Assembly (NCBI GenBank): GCA_964567745.1
Contig: CAZMNY010000082.1
Location: 1 to 5,887 of the forward strand
Source of the DNA: CAZMNY01 sp964567745
GTDB lineage: Bacteria > Planctomycetota > Planctomycetia > Pirellulales > Pirellulaceae
Reading direction: 5' to 3'
Length of the DNA stretch: 5,887 nt
Positions 1 to 5,371 of this stretch are shown piece by piece (the first letter of the stretch is position 1; each line of letters opens with the position of its first letter). The position numbers and the translations under genes are program-made. Below the pieces are notes generated by a model. It worked only from the letters and a program-made list of their open reading frames with translations. It had not been told where the DNA came from and did no database searches.

Positions 1-43
1 TAGGCCGGGCAGGACTCGAACCCGCGACAAAGGGATTATGAGT
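1..43 (-). other. tRNA-Met(CAU)-like 3' fragment; probable attachment site (att)
   Basis: Read on the minus strand, these bases give an anticodon loop CTCATAA, the 3' half of the anticodon stem (TCCC), a variable region, a T-arm (GCGGG, TTCGAGT, CCTGC) and a 3' acceptor strand ending in discriminator A. The D-arm and 5' acceptor strand are missing: bases 44-80 contain no complement to the acceptor strand and no D-loop-like sequence. A normal elongator Met tRNA would have GGGA before the loop, but here it is GGTA, so similarity ends within the anticodon stem. Loss of the 5' half at exactly this place is the usual footprint of a tyrosine-recombinase element integrated in a tRNA gene. An intact tRNA would then be expected at the far right edge of the element. 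Ile2(CAU) is a less likely identity. The tRNA character is seen; the att role is inferred. Confidence 0.72.
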
Positions 44-61
44 ACCGCGGAGATTTTCGCT

Positions 62-80
62 TTGCATTCTGATTGCATTC
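62..80. repeat. Direct repeat TTGCATTC x2, 11-bp period
   Basis: TTGCATTC occurs at 62-69 and again at 73-80, so the two copies lie one helical turn apart on the same face of the DNA. They sit about 20-35 bases inside the tRNA fragment. Integrase arm-type sites and excisionase sites are typically short direct repeats at this position. The repeat is seen; the binding role is inferred. Confidence 0.5.
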
Positions 81-143
81 GCACCGCGTTTTTAGGGGCT
101 CCCGCGTTTTCGATTATTCGCGACAATAGCCAAACCAACTGAC

Positions 144-167
144 GTTTGGGTACCAGTTTGGGTACCA
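144..167. repeat. Tandem 12-bp repeat GTTTGGGTACCA x2, possible integrase arm site
   Basis: Two perfect adjacent copies of GTTTGGGTACCA lie at 144-155 and 156-167. Each contains the GGTACC palindrome. Repeated GTACC-type sequences next to the tRNA end are a familiar feature of P4-like islands, where the integrase binds them as arm sites. The position, about 100 bases from the tRNA fragment, fits that role. They could instead be operators for the gene that starts at 282. Confidence 0.5.
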
Positions 168-188
168 CTAACACAATCGAGCCGAGTA

Positions 189-205
189 GCGGGGTAGCTC
201 CCCGC
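189..205. promoter_or_regulatory. GC-rich hairpin ahead of the first gene
   Basis: GCGGGG and CCCCGC pair across the 5-base loop tagct. There is no T-run after it, so it is not an obvious intrinsic terminator. It lies in the probable leader of the 282-809 gene and may be an operator, a leader hairpin or chance. Confidence 0.3.
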
Positions 206-281
206 GTTGTCTGGCCTTCGTTCGCGTTGCACCTATCGCAAGCGGCGGCCAGGCGACTCGGCAAAACACATAGGTGCAATC

Positions 282-809
282 ATGTCCAAGTTTGGCGACG
301 TGACACTGGACTACAGCAACGCCTTGTTGCAAACCGCCGACCGACTCGACGAATATGCGAACGGGCCAATACCGGCGCCCGAGGAAGCCCTGAGCCGATA
401 CGAAGTTTGCTTTGTCGATTGGGAGAACGCTACCTTGGGCGTCTTGTATCACGTTGGCGAGGAATCAGCGTCCGAAGTCGAGAACGCCGAACGATTGACG
501 TTTACTGCGATCCTGCATTACGGCGAGTATTTCGGTGGCCCCGATCTTGGCGATCCGCACGGTCGGATTGAATGGTGGATCGGGCTACAAGATCGCATTC
601 GCGTTTTCTCTAGTGTCCTGCAGAAGACTGCGAAGCACGCATATTCGCCACCTCAGAAACCCCAGTTTTGGGCAAGTCGCTTCGACCTCAGTTGGGATAC
701 GGTCAAACGCCGCATTGCAGATGGCAGTATCCGAGCTATTTCTGAGAATGAGAAGGCCGTGCGGATTCACCTTGACGACGTTCGCTCATGGTCAAAGGCA
801 CCCCGCTAG
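282..809 (+). CDS. Hypothetical protein with C-terminal excisionase-like HTH (175 aa)
   Basis: I do not recognise the full-length family. Residues 1-120 form a soluble, acidic, aromatic-rich region with no motif I can name. Residues about 129-170 (FWASRFDLSWDTVKRRIADG, then an IRAI segment and a VRIHLDDVRSW ending) have the layout of MerR/excisionase-type HTH domains: a helix, a turn with S-x-x-TV-x-R-x-I, a G-x-I-R-A wing, and a final helix ending in W. This suggests DNA binding at the C-terminus, perhaps at the att or promoter repeats on either side. The ATG at 282 is chosen because AGGTG lies 5 bases upstream. A TTG start at 207 would add 25 residues of unlikely composition and overlap the leader hairpin. 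It is the first gene inside the att site, where an integrase or regulator is often found. It is not an integrase. Confidence 0.75.
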   Translation: MSKFGDVTLDYSNALLQTADRLDEYANGPIPAPEEALSRYEVCFVDWENATLGVLYHVGEESASEVENAERLTFTAILHYGEYFGGPDLGDPHGRIEWWIGLQDRIRVFSSVLQKTAKHAYSPPQKPQFWASRFDLSWDTVKRRIADGSIRAISENEKAVRIHLDDVRSWSKAPR

Positions 810-821
810 TAGCGGCATTTT
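803..821 (+). terminator. Weak hairpin at the end of the first gene
   Basis: CCGCTA and TAGCGG pair around one base (or CCGC/GCGG around a 5-base loop) and overlap the stop codon of the 282-809 gene. A short T-rich stretch (ATTTTC) follows. The stem is short, so termination would be weak. Confidence 0.3.
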
Positions 822-826
822 CTGAC

Positions 827-845
827 AACTCCGCAGAACTCCGCA
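827..845. repeat. Direct repeat AACTCCGCA x2, 10-bp period
   Basis: AACTCCGCA is found at 827-835 and 837-845, one helical turn apart, in the 120-base gap before the excisionase-like gene. It may be a protein binding site, but nothing else supports this. Confidence 0.3.
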
Positions 846-877
846 AATGGCCAAGCGTTGGCCTCCGCACTCGCCGT

Positions 878-928
878 AGATCGCTAATGTAGTCGGAGTT
901 ACATTTCACCGACTACGGAGAGCGATCT
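878..928 (+). promoter_or_regulatory. Two-part dyad enclosing the ribosome binding site of the 930 gene
   Basis: The outer arms AGATCGCT (878-885) and AGCGATCT (921-928) are perfectly complementary. The inner arms GTAGTCGG (889-896) and CCGACTAC (909-916) are also perfectly complementary, around a 12-base loop. The Shine-Dalgarno bases GGAG (917-920) lie in the internal bulge between the two stems, and the ATG at 930 follows the hairpin immediately. A second, mutually exclusive pairing exists: AATGTA (886-891) with TACATT (900-905). As RNA this could control access to the ribosome binding site. As DNA the nested dyads could be operators for an HTH protein such as the product of 930-1166. I could not find a convincing -35/-10 pair; TAATGT at 885-890 is a possible -10. 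Confidence 0.6.
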
Positions 929-929
929 C

Positions 930-1166
930 ATGGCGACAGCATCACAGAGCGACCACGGCGAAATACGTGGCGACGTTTTGTACTCACTGCAACGAGCGAG
1001 CCAGGTTCTCGGATGGGGGCCGCACAGTTTCCGCCGAGCCCGCCAAAACGGCCTGCGATGCCAGTACTACGGGCGACGTTGTTTCATCTCCGGATCCGAG
1101 TTGATCCGATTTCTTGGCGAGAACTCGAAGCAGTCTCGACCGAAGCCGCCTCGGCGAACTCGATAA
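930..1166 (+). CDS. Excisionase-like / MerR-type HTH DNA-binding protein (78 aa)
   Basis: This is a small basic protein. Residues 16-63 match the excisionase-family HTH pattern: LYSLQRASQVLGWGPHSFRR forms the helix-turn-helix, followed by a short wing (QYYGRRCFI) and a recognition-type helix SGSELIRFL. The C-terminal tail (about 66-78) is rich in K, R and P and probably contacts DNA. Such proteins act as recombination directionality factors or as small transcription regulators on mobile elements. The ATG at 930 has GGAG 9 bases upstream, and the start lies right after a strong dyad that may be its own binding site. The primase-helicase gene begins 12 bases after its stop, so the two are very likely co-transcribed. 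Which role it has cannot be told from sequence alone. Confidence 0.8.
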   Translation: MATASQSDHGEIRGDVLYSLQRASQVLGWGPHSFRRARQNGLRCQYYGRRCFISGSELIRFLGENSKQSRPKPPRRTR

Positions 1167-1178
1167 CGGGGCGGCAGG

Positions 1179-3428
1179 ATGATTGACGCGACGCAACTGG
1201 CGAACGTCCCAACGGAATTAACCGAGCGTCCCGCGTGGGTTGTATGGAAATACCTCGACGGCCGTAAGGTGCTGTTTCAGGCGAACGGCTCGCCGGCGAA
1301 GTCGAACACTCGCGAAACCTGGATGCCATACGATCAAGCCGCGGAATGCTTCGAGCGGGGTGGCTATGAAGGGGTTGGGTATGTTCTGTCCGAAGCCGAT
1401 CCGTTTGTCGGCATCGACTTCGACGGCTGCCGCGATCCCGAAACAGGCATAACGGCGGCGTGGGCTCAAACATGGCTTGATCGCTTCGCGACCTATGCGG
1501 AAATCTCGCCGAGTCGAACGGGTTGGAAACTGTTTGTTCGTGCCGAGCATCCACTAGACCGTGGCAAACTCGCCAAGCCGCCGAACGCACCGACCGTCAG
1601 CAATGAGAAGTCGCCAGGCGTCGAGGTTTACAAGTCGCTTCGCTGGTTCGCGATCACGGGCGAAGGCGGCGGAACTATTCGCGACGCGGGCGATGTGCTC
1701 ACCGAGTTCTACGATTGTTATTGGCCGCCGCGGGCAAAGATCGCAACGCCGCCGAAGGCTACCAACGGCGTCAATTCACAAATCATGCAACGGGCTCGCG
1801 GCTACATCTCGAAGATGGGACCGAGCATCCAAAACAACGGCGGCGACAATCACGCATTCGATGTGGGCGTCGCGTTGGTCTGCGGGTTCGATCTTAACCG
1901 CGACGATGCTTGGCGGCTCATGCTCGAGTGGAATGCGACTTGCCAACCGCCGTGGGGCGACGGCGAACTCCACGTGCTCAAGCGTAAATTAGACGAAGCG
2001 GGCAAGAGCGGATTGAGTCGCGGTTATTTGTTACAAGCCGATGGCAACCGATACGAGCAAGCCGAGCGGCGAGCGATTCAAAACGAGCGATTCGAGTTGA
2101 CCGACATGGGCAACGGCGAACGCTTCGCCGACCAACATCGCGGGAAGGTTCGATACTGCCACCCGTGGCGAACGTGGCTTTGCTGGGACGGGTGCCGTTG
2201 GGCAATCGACAACGCCGGGCGACCGATGCAACTGGCGAAACAAACCGCGCGGTCGATTCATCGGGAAGCGGCCTACACTCGCGACCAGAACGAACAGCAG
2301 GCGATATCGAAACACTCGATGGCGAGTCAACGCCGCGAACGCTTGGCGGCGATGTTGGCGTTGGCTCAGTCCGAGGACGGGATTCCAATACTGCCCGACG
2401 AACTGGATCGCGACCCGTGGCTACTGAACGTCCAAAACGGAACGCTCGACCTGCGAACGGGCAAACTGCGCCGGCACAATCAAGCCGACCTGATTACCAA
2501 AGTCGCGCCGGTTGTATTCGACGCAACCGCGGATTGCCCGAACTGGCTCGCATTCCTGCGGCGAGTCACTGACGACAACGGCGAGTTGATCGGCTACCTA
2601 GAACGCCTTGTGGGCTATTGCCTGACAGGGCGGACCAGCGACCACGTTCTGCCGTTTTTTTACGGAGTGGGGGCAAACGGCAAGAGCACATTTGTAAACA
2701 CTGTCCTGGCGTTGCTGGGCGACGATTACGGCATGAAGTCACCGCCCGAAATGCTGATGCTACGCCGTGGCGAACAACACCCGACCGAGCGGGCCGACCT
2801 GATGGGCAAACGACTCGCGGCATGCGTTGAAACGGAGGACGGGCGACGGCTCGCCGAATCGTTGGTCAAGGAATTGACGGGCGGTGATCGCGTGCGAGCT
2901 CGCCGAATGCGGCAAGACTTTTTCGAGTTCAGCCCAACGCACAAAGTTTGGATTATCGGCAATCACAAGCCGACCGTGACCGGCACCGATCACGGCATCT
3001 GGCGGCGTATCAAGTTGATTCCGTTCACGGTCACGATTCCCGAAGCGGAACGCGACGAGCAATTACCCGACAAGCTGCTGCGCGAACTCAGCGGAATCCT
3101 CAACTGGGCGTTGTTAGGCTGCCGTGAATGGCAAGATGGCGGGCTAGGTGAGCCAGATGTTGTCCGACAGGCGACCGGCGGTTATCGAGCCGACGAGGAC
3201 GTGTTAGGCGAGTTCATCGACGAATGTTGCGAACTTGGCAACCAGTGCCGTGAGTCATTCGCGGACCTGTACGCCAGTTACGGCGAGTGGTGCGAAACAA
3301 ACCGCGAGCGACCGTTAACTAAGCGGAAGTTCGGAAGCCGACTCGCGGAACGCGGATTGCCCGACGAACGCGGAACAGGCGGGCGGAAGATGCGATGCGG
3401 AATTGCCATTCGAGCGAATAGCGAGTGA
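1179..3428 (+). CDS. Primase-polymerase fused to SF3 helicase (phage/plasmid P4-type replication protein, 749 aa)
   Basis: This is the replication initiator of the element. Residues about 13-165 resemble the NrS-1-type primase-polymerase domain: an RPAWVVWKY start, VGIDFDGC (77-84) with the acid pair D80/D82, a SPSRTGWK segment at 110-117 (family SPSGTG), and VEVYKSLRWFAITG (148-161), where E149 may be a third metal ligand. Residues about 202-275 match the helical linker found after such primases (GGDNHAFDVGVALVCGF, then a WNATCQPPW segment). The C-terminal half is an SF3 helicase: Walker A GVGANGKST (496-504), Walker B-like ACVETEDG (548-555), a sensor KVWIIGNHKP (589-598), and WRRIKLIPF (608-616) with a likely arginine finger. 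Residues about 691-746 look like a winged-helix end. The length is typical and all motifs are intact. The ATG at 1179 has GGGG 7 bases upstream. Candidate iterons lie at its 3' end. Confidence 0.92.
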   Translation: MIDATQLANVPTELTERPAWVVWKYLDGRKVLFQANGSPAKSNTRETWMPYDQAAECFERGGYEGVGYVLSEADPFVGIDFDGCRDPETGITAAWAQTWLDRFATYAEISPSRTGWKLFVRAEHPLDRGKLAKPPNAPTVSNEKSPGVEVYKSLRWFAITGEGGGTIRDAGDVLTEFYDCYWPPRAKIATPPKATNGVNSQIMQRARGYISKMGPSIQNNGGDNHAFDVGVALVCGFDLNRDDAWRLMLEWNATCQPPWGDGELHVLKRKLDEAGKSGLSRGYLLQADGNRYEQAERRAIQNERFELTDMGNGERFADQHRGKVRYCHPWRTWLCWDGCRWAIDNAGRPMQLAKQTARSIHREAAYTRDQNEQQAISKHSMASQRRERLAAMLALAQSEDGIPILPDELDRDPWLLNVQNGTLDLRTGKLRRHNQADLITKVAPVVFDATADCPNWLAFLRRVTDDNGELIGYLERLVGYCLTGRTSDHVLPFFYGVGANGKSTFVNTVLALLGDDYGMKSPPEMLMLRRGEQHPTERADLMGKRLAACVETEDGRRLAESLVKELTGGDRVRARRMRQDFFEFSPTHKVWIIGNHKPTVTGTDHGIWRRIKLIPFTVTIPEAERDEQLPDKLLRELSGILNWALLGCREWQDGGLGEPDVVRQATGGYRADEDVLGEFIDECCELGNQCRESFADLYASYGEWCETNRERPLTKRKFGSRLAERGLPDERGTGGRKMRCGIAIRANSE

Positions 3429-3529
3429 CCGAAGTGACTCAAGTGACCCTAAAGTCAGTATGAACCCCTTCACGAGGCGCACAAGTCTGGTTCATAGGTA
3501 CTTTACGTGAGTTGAGTCACTTGAGTCAC
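3425..3529. other. Candidate replication origin: 9-bp iterons flanking a large dyad
   Basis: Three 9-bp units with GTGAC spacing run GTGACCGAA, GTGACTCAA, GTGACCCTA (3425-3451), the first overlapping the primase-helicase stop codon. On the other side, two perfect inverted copies TTGAGTCAC lie at 3512-3520 and 3521-3529. As a result the 14-mer at 3434-3447 is the exact reverse complement of that at 3516-3529. Between them is a nested stem: TAAAGT (3450-3455) and TATGAACC (3459-3466) pair with GGTTCATA (3489-3496) and ACTTTA (3500-3505) around a 22-base loop. P4-type replication proteins bind short iterons near their own gene, so this is a good origin candidate. A transcriptional operator or a terminator structure are alternatives. 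Confidence 0.6.
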
Positions 3530-3542
3530 TCAAACGGGCGAC

Positions 3543-3559
3543 GGGCAACAATGTTGCCC
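3543..3559. promoter_or_regulatory. Palindrome GGGCAACA-a-TGTTGCCC upstream of the coiled-coil gene
   Basis: Perfect 8-bp arms around a single base lie 34 bases before the start codon at 3593, between the iterons and an A+T-rich leader (3568-3583). This is the shape of a dimeric repressor operator. It lacks a T-run, so it is not an obvious terminator. The operator role is inferred. Confidence 0.4.
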
Positions 3560-3592
3560 AGGGCTCAACTAATTGTTTCTAAAGGAGATAGG

Positions 3593-4177
3593 ATGAAAAC
3601 CAAAACCCGAAAGCGATTCGAGCACATCGACGAAATCCCTGAGTTCGCGGAATTGCAAAAGCAACTCGCCGAACTCCATGCGCAGAGGAACCGCGCATTG
3701 GAGACAATCGCGACCGTAGGCCCGACGATTCAAATGAGCGGCCACGACGCCGCCGCACTAAGCGAGGCGGCTCGTTTGTTGGGTGACATCGACACGGAGG
3801 CGGCGACTCAACTGCAACGCCAGGAGCAACATGAGGCGGCTCAACTGACAGTCGATGCGACAACCATCGCGATCGGCAAGTTGACGGCTAAGCACGACGA
3901 AGCGCGGCACCGCGCTTCGGCCGCCATTTGCGAGCAACGGTTGGCAGAACACCAAGAGCTGGCGGGCGACATCGGCCACGCGCTGAAACTGCTTCGCGAT
4001 GCCTTGCGGGACGAACGGCATTTTAGAGATGAACTCGAACGGGCTGGCGCTTCGTTCAAGGCGCCGCTGTCGCCGGTCGCCATGCCCAAGATCGGATCGG
4101 CCGAGGCCGGATATCACGTCATCGAAAACTGGTTCGCACAATGTGATTACAATCTCGACATCGCCCTGAACGACTAA
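3593..4177 (+). CDS. Hypothetical coiled-coil protein (194 aa)
   Basis: I do not recognise this protein. It begins with a basic stretch (MKTKTRKRF) followed by an acidic helix. Residues about 17-40 and 65-150 are long, charged, alanine- and glutamine-rich helices with heptad-like spacing (for example LQKQLAELHAQRN, then LQRQEQHEAAQL, then LKLLRDALRDERHFRDELER), so a coiled-coil rod is likely. The last 35 residues are different: proline-rich (APLSPVAMPKIG), then an aromatic tail (YHVIENWFAQCDYNLDI). There is no signal peptide, membrane segment or catalytic motif. The start at 3593 is set by AAAGGAG 5 bases upstream; a TTG at 3512 would lie inside the iterons. The next gene starts 13 bases after its stop, and the shared layout suggests one transcript and a joint role. 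A structural, scaffold-like or replication-accessory role is possible but unproven. Confidence 0.8.
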   Translation: MKTKTRKRFEHIDEIPEFAELQKQLAELHAQRNRALETIATVGPTIQMSGHDAAALSEAARLLGDIDTEAATQLQRQEQHEAAQLTVDATTIAIGKLTAKHDEARHRASAAICEQRLAEHQELAGDIGHALKLLRDALRDERHFRDELERAGASFKAPLSPVAMPKIGSAEAGYHVIENWFAQCDYNLDIALND

Positions 4178-4190
4178 AGGAGAGCCAACG

Positions 4191-4484
4191 ATGAGTTGCC
4201 TAACTGCGAGACTCGAATACAAGATTGTCCAGGAGAAGCGACGGGCTGCCGTTCGGCGGTTTAATTCGGCGAAACGCCAATGTCGCGCGGCTTTGGAAAG
4301 AAGGGACATCGCCGCCGCCGAGACATTCGTTCGCATCATGCGGACGGAGCACAGAATTAGGACCGGGCCCATCGAGGTAACGGGCAAAGAGGTTGCGAGA
4401 CTGGTGGCGCCGAATACGCTTCGTCTCGAGGGACGATATTGTGCGAGGCGACCAAGGATTGTGAGATCAACCAAGTCGAAGTAG
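4191..4484 (+). CDS. Small, very basic hypothetical protein (97 aa)
   Basis: I do not recognise this protein. By count it has 20 arginines and 6 lysines against about 9 acidic residues, so it is strongly basic and may bind nucleic acid. Residues about 5-50 are predicted helical (EYKIVQEKRRAAVRRFNSAK and on to AALERRDIAAAETFVRIM). The end is a short basic tail (ARRPRIVRSTKSK). There is no signal peptide, membrane segment or zinc-binding cysteine pair. The AAGGAG that serves its ATG overlaps the stop codon of the preceding coiled-coil gene, so translation of the two is probably coupled. Its TAG stop shares a base with a terminator-like palindrome, which makes it the last gene of the operon. Confidence 0.75.
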   Translation: MSCLTARLEYKIVQEKRRAAVRRFNSAKRQCRAALERRDIAAAETFVRIMRTEHRIRTGPIEVTGKEVARLVAPNTLRLEGRYCARRPRIVRSTKSK

Positions 4485-4511
4485 GAAGGGCAAATTTGCC
4501 CTTCCACTTTT
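4484..4511 (+). terminator. Terminator-like palindrome at the end of the operon (GCAAATTTGC core)
   Basis: The 22-base stretch 4484-4505 is a perfect palindrome (arms GGAAGGGCAAA and TTTGCCCTTCC) followed by ACTTTTGG. It begins on the last base of the 4191-4484 stop codon. A GC-rich stem with a following T-run fits an intrinsic terminator, although the T-run is short and offset. A related palindrome with compensating changes lies at 5479-5516. Confidence 0.65.
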
Positions 4512-4734
4512 GGCAACATTTTCGGGTCCTCTGGGGAGGGGCGCCCGTCGTGGGGCGAATGCTCCGCGCCAATTTTCTGTACAGCAAAACGCCAGGCCGG
4601 AGGGTCGGGGGGGGCACCTGATTTTGTGGCGCCTGTTCGATCCTGTGGACCGTCTTCGAGGCGTGCGACTTTTTTCGTGAAATGGCGAAGGCGGAAGTGT
4701 TAGCCGTTGGCGACAAGCTGCAACAGTCGCAGAG
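4512..4734. other. Non-coding stretch, nothing recognised
   Basis: No supported gene, RNA or promoter is seen here. Open frames are short and of poor composition. The only notable item is an uninterrupted run of eight G at 4607-4614 in a G-rich patch (GGAGGGTC then G8). Confidence 0.4.
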
Positions 4735-4760
4735 AAACTGTTGTCCTGGGACAACGGTTT
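4735..4760. repeat. Inverted repeat with 12-bp arms
   Basis: AAACTGTTGTCC (4735-4746) and GGACAACGGTTT (4749-4760) are complementary apart from one G-T pair, with only 2 bases between them. No T-run follows. It opens the palindrome-rich region and lies just before the first HTH remnant. Confidence 0.55.
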
Positions 4761-4767
4761 ACATGAC

Positions 4768-4925
4768 AAGACCAAGCACCTTGCGGCGATTGCCACGCTT
4801 CCGTTGGTGTACCACGACGGACCGTGGGAGAAGTTTTGGCGGAAAACGAACACCTTCGCTTTCCGCCAAAACTCGGCCAATGTGACGAGATCGAAGATGA
4901 CAAGGAGCGACAAAGAGGTTCGTGA
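4768..4925 (+). pseudogene. Frameshifted second HTH fragment
   Basis: KTKHLAAIA (4768-4794) followed, after a frame change near 4795-4800, by SVGVPRRTVGEVLAENE (4800-4850) rebuilds an HTH parallel to AEIAEQVGGTQQTVGEVLPE at about 4968-5025. The DNA of the two HTH stretches is visibly related, and this copy carries about two extra bases, which breaks the frame. The second frame ends at the TGA at 4923-4925. It suggests that an HTH segment was duplicated together with the 79-bp palindromic repeat that follows each. Confidence 0.45.
4821..4899. repeat. 79-bp palindromic repeat, copy 1
   Basis: The arms AGTTTTGGCGGAAA (4832-4845) and TTTCCGCCAAAACT (4860-4873) pair perfectly over 14 bp, around a 14-base loop. 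The flanks ACCGTGGGAGA (left) and CTCGGCCAAT to ATCGAAGA (right) are shared with the other copies. The loop differs most from copies 2 and 3, while the arms remain fully paired. Confidence 0.85.
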
Positions 4926-5001
4926 TGTGAAGATTCGAGAGTTGTGGTTCGCGTGTTACTCGCAAGCCGAGATTGCTGAGCAAGTTGGTGGTACTCAACA
5001 G

Positions 5002-5080
5002 ACCGTGGGAGAAGTTTTGCCGGAAATGGACAACTGTCGTTTTCCGGCAAAACTCGGCCAATTTGATGAGATCGAAGACG
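5002..5080. repeat. 79-bp palindromic repeat, copy 2
   Basis: The arms AGTTTTGCCGGAAA (5013-5026) and TTTCCGGCAAAACT (5041-5054) pair perfectly. One base pair differs from copy 1 on both arms (G-C turned to C-G). Within the loop GACA and TGTC also pair, making the whole 42-base core nearly symmetric. There are no insertions or deletions relative to copies 1 and 3. Confidence 0.87.
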
Positions 5081-5100
5081 CGATCTGGGAAGAAGAATTT

Positions 5101-5134
5101 GTCGCTAATCCAGACGCTGGATTAGCGACTTTTT
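5101..5134 (+). terminator. Strong intrinsic-terminator-like hairpin inside a gene remnant
   Basis: GTCGCTAATCCA (5101-5112) and TGGATTAGCGAC (5118-5129) form a perfect 12-bp stem with a 5-base loop, followed directly by TTTTT (5130-5134). This is the best intrinsic terminator in the window. It lies within the open frame of the HTH fragment, which supports that frame being dead or being stopped by design. Confidence 0.75.
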
Positions 5135-5165
5135 CATCCAATTTCACGCCACCGCTCTACAACGT

Positions 5166-5189
5166 GACGACGCGGAAAGACTCGACGCG
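5166..5189. repeat. 24-bp direct repeat, first copy
   Basis: The 24 bases from GACGACGCGG to CTCGACGCG are identical to 5447-5470. In the frame at 5166 they encode DDAERLDA. Here they follow the NFTPPLYNV segment and lead into the DDAERLDA fragment. Confidence 0.9.
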
Positions 5190-5285
5190 ATCGAAAGCGC
5201 GGAGAACGGGACGGTTGCGGAAGCGGTTGCTGCGGCGAAGGCCAAGCCGCTGGCGAAGCATGGTGAAGTCGGAAATGGAAGGGAA

Positions 5286-5312
5286 AGTAGAGTTGACAAT
5301 GTCAACTCTACT
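5286..5312. repeat. 27-bp perfect palindrome inside the fragment
   Basis: AGTAGAGTTGACA (5286-5298) and TGTCAACTCTACT (5300-5312) are exact reverse complements around one base. The stretch also encodes SRVDNVNST of the gene fragment. It has no T-run and no usable loop, so it looks more like a DNA-level palindrome or operator than a terminator. Confidence 0.8.
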
Positions 5313-5371
5313 AAGGGTGGCACTGGCACCGACTACACGCTTCGCCGCCTCGCCCGAGACGGGCTCAACGA

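Noticed and set aside
1..80. Complete tRNA gene
   Set aside because: The D-arm and the 5' acceptor strand are absent, and bases 44-80 do not pair with the acceptor end.
44..281. Group I intron splitting a tRNA anticodon loop
   Set aside because: No intron core elements were recognised and no 5' tRNA half exists in the window; integration explains the break more simply.
207..281. Upstream TTG start extending the first gene by 25 residues
   Set aside because: The ATG at 282 has AGGTG at good spacing; the extension has unlikely composition and overlaps leader structure.
146..571. 141-aa plus-strand reading frame at the left end
   Set aside because: It overlaps the better-supported 282-809 gene in another frame, has an arginine-rich shadow-like composition and no ribosome binding site.
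3512..3592. Upstream TTG start for the coiled-coil gene
   Set aside because: It lies inside the iterons, and the ATG at 3593 has a near-perfect AAAGGAG.
3758..4519. 253-aa minus-strand reading frame
   Set aside because: It is a shadow of the coiled-coil and basic-protein genes, both of which have strong ribosome binding sites, and it crosses the terminator palindrome.
4357..5061. Several 100-148 aa minus-strand frames across the palindromes
   Set aside because: Palindromes keep both strands open; the peptides have no domain sense, while the plus strand gives recognisable motifs.
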